From a virus, in IMG/VR virus record IMGVR_UViG_3300042882_000327, positions 25,960 to 89,959 of that record: 64,000 bases of DNA; one strand, written 5' to 3'. Of the stretch, positions 33,469 through 40,840 are shown one piece after another. Within the stretch, counting starts at the first letter, position 1. The number at the start of each line of letters is the position of its first letter. The notes under the pieces were generated by a model. That model was not told the DNA's origin. It did not search any database and saw nothing but the letters and a program-made list of their open reading frames with translations. A program made the translations under genes and the position numbers.

Positions 33469-33960
33469 TTATATTGAATCAGAATCCAATTTTTTTAATT
33501 GTTTTTTATATAAATTTGGTTCGTGTTCCTTAACTTTTTCTTTTCTAATGTGAGATAAAGTAGATCTAACAAGCAATGATGGTTTGTATGGCTCGTTTTG
33601 TTCTTTGATAGAAGCATGTTTTCTCCATGCAGAATATACATCTCTTGTAGAAAATGGAGAAACATCTTTTCCATGTGGAGAAAGAACTATATCTTCATGT
33701 CCTGGTTTTTTATATACTTTATGACTTGTCTTATTTTGTCTAGCAAATCTATAACCAATACCAGTCAATATATTATGAGCTTGTGAAAATTTCATAATTG
33801 TTGGTCTATTACTCGTCAACATAGAAGAAGATATATCAATTCTTTTTTCTTGTAATTTTAAACATATTTTTTCTTTAATAATATCTTCTAATATGATATT
33901 AGCCCGATCTATATCATTTTCTACCAAACAATTTATTAAATTTTTTATTTTTTCGGACAT
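33469..33960 (-). CDS. HicA-like protein fused to a capsid-core-type N-terminal module
   Basis: 163 residues. Residues 1-48 resemble the first 48 of the 35318-36217 protein: IKN at 5-7 and KRI at 39-41 in both. Residues about 59-115 look like a HicA/YcfA mRNA-interferase domain: NILTGIGYRFARQNKTSHKVYKKPG, with His80 where HicA has its catalytic His, then VLSPHGKDVSPFSTRDV. The tail is basic. No HicB partner is adjacent. Inference: an RNA-binding or RNase cargo of the prohead. Family calls are by eye and moderate. Confidence 0.5.
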   Translation of the reverse strand: MSEKIKNLINCLVENDIDRANIILEDIIKEKICLKLQEKRIDISSSMLTSNRPTIMKFSQAHNILTGIGYRFARQNKTSHKVYKKPGHEDIVLSPHGKDVSPFSTRDVYSAWRKHASIKEQNEPYKPSLLVRSTLSHIRKEKVKEHEPNLYKKQLKKLDSDSI

Positions 33961-33972
33961 TTTTAAATTACC

Positions 33973-34395
33973 TTAAATCGTTGCTAATTGAAAATGCATA
34001 CCATCTGGTTTTTTCCAATAACCACCCCATGCAAATCCCGCATCTGTAAAACATTTTACTAATTCCGGAGACATGGTTGGGGGTTTTCCAAATCTATTCC
34101 ATGCAGCATTGATATCAATAGCAATTCCCCAAGAATGGAGAGACATTGATTTCGCCCCACGTTTTGATCTAATATTAAAACAACCATCCCATGTTTTGAG
34201 TTGGTCTGTTAGTCCTCTATGTAATATATTTTCAAATGCATTTGTTAAAGGAATTATCATATCTTTATTACAATAAATCTTTTTTGGGATAACTCCTACG
34301 TGTAAATAATTTGGAACGACCCAAAGAGTCATATTAGACTCTTTAAATGGGTTTCCATATTTTTTCCAACATTGTTCAGAAGTCACCAAAGACAT
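33973..34395 (-). CDS. M15-family D-Ala-D-Ala carboxypeptidase endolysin
   Basis: 140 residues. SLHSWGIAIDIN provides the SxHxxGxAxD zinc site, and the C-terminal DGMHFQL the second His. FEDRL-type helix and TWDGCFNIRSKRG match the L-alanyl-D-glutamate or D-Ala-D-Ala peptidases (VanY/endolysin M15_4). No signal peptide or membrane segment, so release would need a holin or packaging in the virion. Its place within the head-gene cluster hints at a late, perhaps virion-linked, lysin. CGGAG lies 7 nt before the ATG. Confidence 0.87.
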   Translation of the reverse strand: MSLVTSEQCWKKYGNPFKESNMTLWVVPNYLHVGVIPKKIYCNKDMIIPLTNAFENILHRGLTDQLKTWDGCFNIRSKRGAKSMSLHSWGIAIDINAAWNRFGKPPTMSPELVKCFTDAGFAWGGYWKKPDGMHFQLATI

Positions 34396-34396
34396 A

Positions 34397-34921
34397 TTAT
34401 TCTCCGGTCATTATTACCAAGTTGGTATTTGCACCAATAGCAGTAACATTAGCTCTCATATAAGCCCAGCCTGGTTTTAGTGTGATATATGTAGTATTGC
34501 CAGAATCTGATCCATGAGTTACAGTATTCGAAGCAATCCAATGATTTCCATCCAAGGAAACATCAACTTTATATGAAGCACCGCCAGTACCATTTACATA
34601 AGATTGTACAATAGTATCGGTTCCGGTTGCTCTTGGTAAAGTATGTTCTGGCTTTGTTCCAGTTTGTCCGGATAAAAATCCATTAATACAATAATTATCA
34701 ATTCCTTGCATATGTTTATTGCATTGAACTGTAAATGTATTTGAGGATGTTACTGTTGCAGTTGCTGTATACGCATCATAACTTGCACCAGATGTTAATG
34801 TGACTTCTGCTCCTGTAAATAATCCGTGATTATTGGCTGTTATAGTGATGACATTATTAGTATAAGTAAATGAATTTACTGGAAAAAATTGTTTAATGTA
34901 TCTTACTCGTGAAACGCTCAT
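34397..34921 (-). CDS. Putative virion structural protein (beta-rich)
   Basis: 174 residues, rich in Thr, Ser, Asn and Gly. Segments VNSFTYTNNVITITANNHGL, then SNTFTVQCNKHM and a C-terminal beta part (YKVDVSLDGNHWIAS, AYMRANVTAIG) suggest two beta-sandwich domains. The part NHG.FTGAEVTLTSG resembles repeats in phage decoration or fibre proteins. Function unknown; position between the endolysin and head genes suggests a head- or neck-attached protein. It abuts the next genes with 1-bp gaps. Confidence 0.6.
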   Translation of the reverse strand: MSVSRVRYIKQFFPVNSFTYTNNVITITANNHGLFTGAEVTLTSGASYDAYTATATVTSSNTFTVQCNKHMQGIDNYCINGFLSGQTGTKPEHTLPRATGTDTIVQSYVNGTGGASYKVDVSLDGNHWIASNTVTHGSDSGNTTYITLKPGWAYMRANVTAIGANTNLVIMTGE

Positions 34922-35314
34922 TTATGTTTCCTTATTAAATTTATCTACAGAATATTTTAACATCTGTAAAAAGTTAGTTTCTGATTCAAGTATATATTCT
35001 TCAAATTCTACCTTACCATCGGAAATGGATTCATATAATTCTAGAATAGACTTTGAACATTCTTCGTTAATATTCAATGTAGAACCATCATGAAAATATA
35101 ATGGTTCTACTTCTTCTATGGATTTTAACTGTTCTATGATAGAAAAATCGCATTCCATTAGTTCTAGGCCATTCTTCTCGTAATTTAAAGAAAAATACTT
35201 TTTTAACTGTTCGCAAAAATACAAAGCAACTTTTTGACCTCCCGGAAAGGTCTGAATAGCAGTTCTTCTCAGAACTAGATTTACAGGAGGTTCTCTAAAA
35301 GTTTTCTTTTTCAT
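34922..35314 (-). CDS. Hypothetical protein of the head cluster
   Basis: 130 residues, acidic C-terminal half (SISDGKVEFEEYILESET). The N-terminus is basic (KKKTFREPPVNLVLRR). No recognisable motif. Sits in a gapless run between the beta-rich protein and the NESLEE polyprotein, so a head-assembly role is likely but unproven. The ribosome site is weak (AGAAG). Confidence 0.55.
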   Translation of the reverse strand: MKKKTFREPPVNLVLRRTAIQTFPGGQKVALYFCEQLKKYFSLNYEKNGLELMECDFSIIEQLKSIEEVEPLYFHDGSTLNINEECSKSILELYESISDGKVEFEEYILESETNFLQMLKYSVDKFNKET

Positions 35315-35317
35315 TTA

Positions 35318-36217
35318 TTATTCTTCTACTTCTTCATTAGTAGCTTTCTTCTTTGCGGCATAATATGCACCAAGAGCCATTTGTCTTCTTTCTTCTTTAG
35401 ATTTTCCTTCAAATCTGGAATCGTCAGAATGGACAAAATCTTTAATCCAAGCAGAAACGCCATCAGAAACTGATAATTTTTCTTCCAATTCTTCAGATTC
35501 TTTTCTAATCATTTTAAAATCTTGAGAATCTAATCTTCCGTTTTTATTTTTATCCAGTTTACGCTGTTTTCCTATAAGTTTTTCTTCTAAAGATTCATTA
35601 GCAGATTTTTCGGATGCAATTTTTACACCATGATATGTGTGGTCTGGAAATTTTGTATGCATTATTTTAATAGCTTTATCATTGGCATGTTTTGTAGTTT
35701 TTGCTTTAACTTCAAAATCGTGTCTATTACTTCGGTCATCATGCGGACTATTAGAAGCATATCCTGTAAATTTGAAAGTGGCTTCTTCCAAAGATTCATT
35801 AGCAGATTTTTTTAAATATCTTTGCATATACCAATCAGGAGTACCATTGTTTTTTCTCCAATATAAAACACCAGAAGCATCATTTACTTGATCTAAATAT
35901 TTTGCTTCTGCTTTGTCTCCAGAAATTGTACCATGTGTTCTCATGGCTTTTGCAGCTTCGCCAGCATCTTTCATGATAAATCTTAGTTGATCATCAGATT
36001 TACTGTGATATTCGTGGCCTTCTAATGGATGTTGTTTAGATTTTCTGGCTTCTTCCAAAGATTCATTAGTATTCATGAATGATTGAGCAACTTCAATTCT
36101 TTTTGATTCTAGAGCATCAACAATTTTAGATTGAATGGCCGCTGTAATTGATGCTTGCATATCAGCAATATTATCGGACGAAGCATATTCAATAGCGTTT
36201 TTAATGTTTTCTTCCAT
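35318..36217 (-). CDS. Putative prohead core polyprotein with repeated protease sites
   Basis: 299 residues. The motif NESLEE recurs at 51-56, 140-145 and 207-212, with ELEE at 243-246; each fits the [L/I]xE cleavage rule of T4 prohead proteases. Between the sites lie distinct segments: an N-terminal targeting-like helix, KDAGEAAKAMR, a PDHTYHG domain, an EF-hand-like loop (Asp222-Asp233) and a basic tail SKEERRQMALGAYYAAKK. Likely internal or core protein packaged and cut during head maturation. AATAAATA at 36255-36262 may be a weak late promoter. Confidence 0.62.
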   Translation of the reverse strand: MEENIKNAIEYASSDNIADMQASITAAIQSKIVDALESKRIEVAQSFMNTNESLEEARKSKQHPLEGHEYHSKSDDQLRFIMKDAGEAAKAMRTHGTISGDKAEAKYLDQVNDASGVLYWRKNNGTPDWYMQRYLKKSANESLEEATFKFTGYASNSPHDDRSNRHDFEVKAKTTKHANDKAIKIMHTKFPDHTYHGVKIASEKSANESLEEKLIGKQRKLDKNKNGRLDSQDFKMIRKESEELEEKLSVSDGVSAWIKDFVHSDDSRFEGKSKEERRQMALGAYYAAKKKATNEEVEE

Positions 36218-36260
36218 TTAAGATTCCTCTTAATATTAGTTATTAATTATTAGTTATTTA

Positions 36261-37922
36261 TTACTGTTGTATATTATACGGATTATTATTTCTTGATGTC
36301 GATTGTTGTGGTTGTTGCGATTGTTCTTGCTCTGCTCCAGCATCTATTTGTTGATCTGGTTGTGGCATTAACTTATTAGTAAGTTCCGCAGCTTGCGCCT
36401 GAAGAGTAATTTGCTTTTCTTGATCTTCGGATTGCTGTGTAAAGTCGGTGATTCTTTCTTCTGCAATTTCCTCGTCCATCAACTTCATTTCTTCTTCGTT
36501 CAAACGAAGAATATTTTCTCTAATCCATTTCTTAGAATAATATTTACCAACAAAAGGATCTACTGTAGCTAGAATATTTAACCTTTCGGTCATTAATTCG
36601 GATTCTTTCAATTCTACGAAATTATTATCAACCGTAAAATCGAAATAAATGTCTTGTTTAAATTGTTCCCATTCTTCTTCTGTGCAAATTCCTTTTAGAA
36701 CTAACTGCACTCTCATAGCTTGATAGAAAATATCAGAGAATTTCTTCCTTAGTTTATCAACAAATTTAGAGAATTTTAATTCATCTCTAGTAATTTCCAT
36801 TGAACGTCCAATGGATACTGCTTGACCCGGATCTAGTCTTGTAACAGGAACATTCAATGATTTATATAGTTTTTGCTGGAAATATTCCACCATTGCCATA
36901 TCATTGAAATTGTCTGTCGATTGAAGGGTGGTAATTTCCGTGCCTTTTCCCCCATCAGAACGACGAGGTAGCCAAAAATCTTCCAACATGGAAAGATGTC
37001 TTCTATCATCTCTAACTTCGCCGGTGTTCGCATCATATACCAATTTATTTTTATATTTGGTCATGATATCACGAACATATTGTTCGGCTTTTTGTTTAGG
37101 TAAATTACCAACATCAATATAGAACACTCTTCTTTGTGGTGCTCTAGAAATTTTGTAAATGACTGAAGCATCTTCAATCATTCGTAATTGGTTTAATGGT
37201 TTAATTGCTTTATGTAAATAACTCAATACCATCGATCTTCTAGGGTCCATTAATCCCGAAGTGACGTAAATTATTGAATCTGTTGCTATTTTTACTCCAA
37301 GAGTAGTTAGACTTTGTGTTACCTTGTCATTATAGACGTAGTATTCTTCCACTTTATCAATTAGATCGACACCAGTTTGCGGGTCTTTTACTTTTTTGAT
37401 TTGCCTAACTTTTTTAATTCTTCTTGGGTCGATATATCGTAATTCGAGAATTCCCTTTTGGGGATTATTAACATCAATAATAATTTGATAAAATAAACGT
37501 CCATCGACATAATATCTTCTGAATATATCAGAAGACATATTACTATAGTTTAGTAGTCTCTGGACGTTATCGAATTCGTCATAAATGGCTTTTTTGATTT
37601 TGTCTGATTGCTTTAAATCGTCTGTTACTAATTTAATGCTTTTACCATCGTCATCATTAACGATAGCTTCGTTAACAACATCTTCGATGGCAGCTTCAAT
37701 TTCGGGTTGCATACTCATCTCTCTATAACGAGTGATAAGTTCAATTTCGTTTTTAGCAACGCCTTCGACATCTATAGATGCAGAACCAAAGAATGCCGAA
37801 GAAGATATAGTAAGAGAACCATCATCGTCAGGTGGTTGGACAAAGGTTTTATTATCTACTTCCTCTTCGGATTTTCTTCGAATTTTAAATCCAAATAAAG
37901 AAAAACTATTTTTATCAGCCAT
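36261..37922 (-). CDS. gp20: gp20 portal protein
   Basis: 553 residues (T4: 524). EVEAAIEDVVNEAI-type start (PEIEAAIEDVVNEAIVND), ELRYIDPRRIKKVRQIKK, YKISRAPQRRVFYIDVGNLPK, then NTGEVRDDRRHLSMLEDFWLP are highly characteristic of T4-like portals and the usual marker-gene region. C-terminal 45 residues are Gln-rich and probably disordered. Forms the dodecameric DNA entry vertex. AGAGG precedes the ATG at 37922. Confidence 0.97.
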   Translation of the reverse strand: MADKNSFSLFGFKIRRKSEEEVDNKTFVQPPDDDGSLTISSSAFFGSASIDVEGVAKNEIELITRYREMSMQPEIEAAIEDVVNEAIVNDDDGKSIKLVTDDLKQSDKIKKAIYDEFDNVQRLLNYSNMSSDIFRRYYVDGRLFYQIIIDVNNPQKGILELRYIDPRRIKKVRQIKKVKDPQTGVDLIDKVEEYYVYNDKVTQSLTTLGVKIATDSIIYVTSGLMDPRRSMVLSYLHKAIKPLNQLRMIEDASVIYKISRAPQRRVFYIDVGNLPKQKAEQYVRDIMTKYKNKLVYDANTGEVRDDRRHLSMLEDFWLPRRSDGGKGTEITTLQSTDNFNDMAMVEYFQQKLYKSLNVPVTRLDPGQAVSIGRSMEITRDELKFSKFVDKLRKKFSDIFYQAMRVQLVLKGICTEEEWEQFKQDIYFDFTVDNNFVELKESELMTERLNILATVDPFVGKYYSKKWIRENILRLNEEEMKLMDEEIAEERITDFTQQSEDQEKQITLQAQAAELTNKLMPQPDQQIDAGAEQEQSQQPQQSTSRNNNPYNIQQ

Positions 37923-37958
37923 GAATACCTCTAATTACATAACAAAAAAATACAAATA

Positions 37959-38501
37959 TTAGATAAAATCAGTGGTTTCTATATGCTGCCACCAGTTCAT
38001 CGCAAAAGTAACAGAAAATTCTGCAATTCTGTCATTATCGCCCCAATCTACTGGAATAGCACCGATATCAACCGGAAAACACTTAATCATTTGATATTGT
38101 GCTTTGATAGAACCGTCTTTTCCATATTGAATAACTTTTCCATCCATTTGATAAACGGCTGGAGAAACATATGTAACACTTCTTACGTTTTGTACGTGTC
38201 TATTCAATTGATCAGACCATCTTTCTAAAAAAGCTCTTGGACCATCAAAAGTTAGATCATCTTCGTCTAATAGAACACTAATAGTCCAATCTCCAAAAAC
38301 TCTATTACCGGCGAATTTGGCTTGACGACCAAAATAAAATGCTGGAGCAACCCCGATGCTAGAAGCAGGAATTGCAGAAGCCTTTGCTCTAATAGGCATT
38401 TTTAGACCAGTTCCAACTTGGTCAAAGAATATTTCAAAAAGATTTGGTCTTAGACCATCTCTTTGCATTTCTGAAATGAAATTATTAATATTAAACGCCA
38501 T
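37959..38501 (-). CDS. gp19: gp19 tail tube protein
   Basis: 180 residues (T4: 163). FISEMQRDGLRPNLFEIFFD, then PIRAKASAIPASSIG, GDWTISVLLDEDDLTFDGPRAFLERWSDQLN and the C-terminal DRIAEFSVTFAMNWW are tube-protein features. Polymerises into the inner tail tube through which DNA passes. A dedicated late promoter (38541) separates it from gene 18, allowing the high copy number needed. Confidence 0.94.
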   Translation of the reverse strand: MAFNINNFISEMQRDGLRPNLFEIFFDQVGTGLKMPIRAKASAIPASSIGVAPAFYFGRQAKFAGNRVFGDWTISVLLDEDDLTFDGPRAFLERWSDQLNRHVQNVRSVTYVSPAVYQMDGKVIQYGKDGSIKAQYQMIKCFPVDIGAIPVDWGDNDRIAEFSVTFAMNWWQHIETTDFI

Positions 38502-38540
38502 TGTTCATCTCCTTTAAAGATAGGTATATTATTTATTTAG

Positions 38541-38548
38541 TATTTATA
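38541..38548 (-). promoter_or_regulatory. T4-type late promoter for gene 19
   Basis: Exact TATAAATA on the minus strand, 40 nt before the gene 19 ATG and just downstream of the gene 18 terminator. Confidence 0.85.
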
Positions 38549-38575
38549 AAAAATGCAAATTCAAGTTTTTTATAG

Positions 38576-38602
38576 AAAAAAAGGGAGCCGAAGCTCCCTT
38601 TT
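38576..38602 (-). terminator. Rho-independent terminator of gene 18
   Basis: GGGAGC-UUCG-GCTCCC stem-loop with flanking A/T pairs and seven T on the minus strand. The same core sequence ends gene 23 at 29945-29972. Confidence 0.92.
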
Positions 38603-38619
38603 ATGATCATATAATTATA

Positions 38620-40398
38620 TTAGAACTGTCCAATTACTGTGGAGAATTCTACGCCACTTCTTACGGCTACAAAATTTAGCTGAATAAAGTTAATTGATCT
38701 TGCTGGTTTGATGTAGATATCACCAACAAAAGCATTTCTGTCAATTACATCTGGGGTATTATTTGTTTCATCACAAATAACTTTGAAGTCAATAATACCA
38801 CGACGACCTTTAACAGTTCTTAGATATGGTTCAATCATAGCAACGAACTGTGCTCTGGTAAACGCATCATTGAATTCGAATAGGCTATATCTTGCAGATC
38901 TGGAGATAGCTTTTTCTAGAGTAATGAATAGTCTACGAACATTGATTCTATCAAATGCTGAAGGCTTTGCTTGCATGGTCTTGTCACCTAGTAGAACAAC
39001 ACCTTCGCCCTTCATGAAGATAACAGGATTAACACCATTTTTGTATAGTGCATCTCTTTCTGTCAGATTTGGCGACCAAGCTAATTTAACAACATTTTTA
39101 ATCTTGCCACGATTGAAACCGCCTGGAGAGAACCAAGGATCGGCAACAGAGTCAGTATAAGCACACAGACCAGCAATGTCAGCATTCAAAGGAACCCAAC
39201 GATAAACGTTGTTGTAACGATCATATTGATATTTCCAACCGGAGTCAGAAACCATATATGAACTGGATCTTGATAGAGTGTTTAGGAAGCTGTCATTATC
39301 TGTTACGATTCTTTCGACTTCTTGATTCGGTTTATTCACAACATCCGAGAATCTTGGAGAAACGAATAACATCAAATCCTTTCTACCAACAGTTGGAGAT
39401 TCGGATTCTGGTCCTAGAACAATTTCATCTAGAACATGTTGAGCAACTCCGACACTAGAAGAACCAACGAATGCAAGAGAAATTTCGTATCTATCCTTAT
39501 CTTTGAATCTATCCCAGTTTAATTCTAATGCTCCGTCAGAAGGAGTAGAACCATTAGCACCACCAGTTAAAGTAACAGTATAGTTTGATGGAGAGTAGAA
39601 TCCAGATCCCATAGTAAGATCCGAAGACAATTTGCCCCATGTTGTAGAAGTATTCGAAAAATCTACTGGGTCCATTGCATAGATATACTGAGAATTTTGT
39701 TTTAGATATTCTTTGTAATAAGAACTTCTACCATTAATATCAACAGCATCAAATGATTTTGATAGAAATGCAAACTTCTCAATAATTGTATTTGCTTTTC
39801 CGGTAAATCCACCAGCAGAGTCGATAACAACAATATGTAATTCGTCATTGGCAACGTAGTTACCAGTCTTTTCAATGATATATTGAGAAGTTCCTGGAGC
39901 ATTGTCGAAATAACGGGAATAATTCCAATCTGTAAAATCGGAATTTTTTGCACAAATGGAAACTGTTAAAGAATTTCCTAGTGTTCCTGGATATCTAGCA
40001 GCAAATGGACCAAAAGAATTTGTATTATTAGCGTAGAAGTACGTAGATTCGAATGTATCTTGGTTTTTGCATAGCAAAGTTCTGCTAACATTTGCAGTAG
40101 CATTGTTTGCGGTATTTGCGTCAACAGTTCTTACTACATACAATGCGTTGGTATAAGATAAGAAGTTCGCGCAAGAAAAGAAAGAAACAGCAGAAAAAGA
40201 ATTTTCTATTGTTGATACTGGTTTTCCAAAAACTTCTATTAATTGATTTTCGTCAGAAATCAATGAAGGATCGTCACATGGACCCCAGTTGAATTGTCCT
40301 ACATAAGCTCCAACGGAGGTTGCTACACTAGGTACGATAGTGGTTAAGTCAATTTCGTTGACAGCAATTCCAGGGCTTAGTTGATTAATTATGCTCAT
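38620..40398 (-). CDS. gp18: gp18 tail sheath protein
   Basis: 592 residues (T4: 659). SPGIAVNEIDLTTIVPSVATSVGAYVGQFNWGPCDDP is the sheath N-terminus; the C-terminal domain has RINVRRLFITLEKAIS, FEFNDAFTRAQFVAMIEPYLRTVKGRRGI, then VVFEPN-equivalent DIYIKPARSINFIQLNFVAVRSG. Contractile sheath around gp19. AAAGGAG precedes the ATG at 40398. Upstream there is no exact TATAAATA on this strand; only an AT-rich region with a poor match. Confidence 0.96.
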   Translation of the reverse strand: MSIINQLSPGIAVNEIDLTTIVPSVATSVGAYVGQFNWGPCDDPSLISDENQLIEVFGKPVSTIENSFSAVSFFSCANFLSYTNALYVVRTVDANTANNATANVSRTLLCKNQDTFESTYFYANNTNSFGPFAARYPGTLGNSLTVSICAKNSDFTDWNYSRYFDNAPGTSQYIIEKTGNYVANDELHIVVIDSAGGFTGKANTIIEKFAFLSKSFDAVDINGRSSYYKEYLKQNSQYIYAMDPVDFSNTSTTWGKLSSDLTMGSGFYSPSNYTVTLTGGANGSTPSDGALELNWDRFKDKDRYEISLAFVGSSSVGVAQHVLDEIVLGPESESPTVGRKDLMLFVSPRFSDVVNKPNQEVERIVTDNDSFLNTLSRSSSYMVSDSGWKYQYDRYNNVYRWVPLNADIAGLCAYTDSVADPWFSPGGFNRGKIKNVVKLAWSPNLTERDALYKNGVNPVIFMKGEGVVLLGDKTMQAKPSAFDRINVRRLFITLEKAISRSARYSLFEFNDAFTRAQFVAMIEPYLRTVKGRRGIIDFKVICDETNNTPDVIDRNAFVGDIYIKPARSINFIQLNFVAVRSGVEFSTVIGQF

Positions 40399-40489
40399 AT
40401 ATAATCTCCTTTAATAAAAAATATGTTTTATTATAAATTATTTAGTAAATCACACTTTTTCACCAAAGATTAGTTGGAATTTTAAGACG

Positions 40490-40497
40490 TATAAATA
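40490..40497 (+). promoter_or_regulatory. Plus-strand T4-type late promoter
   Basis: Exact TATAAATA on the plus strand, the only intergenic one facing right in the window. Predicted +1 near 40503, at the start of the structured gene-free interval. Confidence 0.55.
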
Positions 40498-40502
40498 AAC
40501 AC

Positions 40503-40810
40503 AGACAATTGCTATAGATAGCACATCATCAAGCAACATATAAAGTTGTTCTTGCGCTGATGGTCAACCCAATAGTTCAAAGCTCACGGCGGATAATGGC
40601 TCTATACGACGATAACCATTAAAGAATTGGATGTAGTTTCAAGTGCTACCAATTTCTTACAGCTAGTTAAGACGAAGGTAAAAGGAGACAGCTAACCCCC
40701 CTTGTATACCTGTAATAAGGTTCTTCTACTTGAAATGCAAACCGAAATGGCTCCATACGATGACGTTTCAAAATTGCAACTTGCCCGTGTAGGGTAAGTT
40801 GCACCCAAAA
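40503..40810 (+). ncRNA. Candidate structured non-coding RNA between genes 17 and 18
   Basis: The 442-bp gap 40399-40840 has no credible protein gene. Plus-strand folding by eye gives: a stem CATCA+CAAG+CAAC with partners (40524-40562), TAATGG/CCATTA (40594-40621), a 12-13 bp hairpin (40622-40658), GGTT/AACC (40719-40743), and a 12-bp stem TGCAACTT-G-CCC with AAGTTGCA and GGG (40775-40803). In that last stem G40783 pairs with U40795 only in the plus-strand RNA. The loop TTTCAAGT (40637-40644) is fully complementary to ACTTGAAA in the next loop (40728-40735). Class unknown. Confidence 0.45.
40595..40763 (+). repeat. Two 18-nt direct repeats in the 17/18 intergenic region
   Basis: Copies at 40595-40612 and 40746-40763, AATGGCTCYATACGAYGA-like, differ at two or three positions and are spaced 151 bp apart. 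Read as codons from ATG both give MA(L/P)YDD, followed by stops after 8 and 16 codons; neither has a ribosome site. Confidence 0.6.
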
Positions 40811-40840
40811 TTCACCCTCGATGACTAAAGTTAGATTAAA

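Noticed and set aside
40560-40622. 20-codon plus-strand ORF in the 17/18 interval
   Set aside because: No ribosome site and no recognisable peptide; kept only as a note under the repeats.
40775-40803. Inverted repeat as a minus-strand terminator for gene 17
   Set aside because: Only four T follow on that strand and the stem has an A-C mismatch there; pairing is better as plus-strand RNA, so it is described with the ncRNA candidate.
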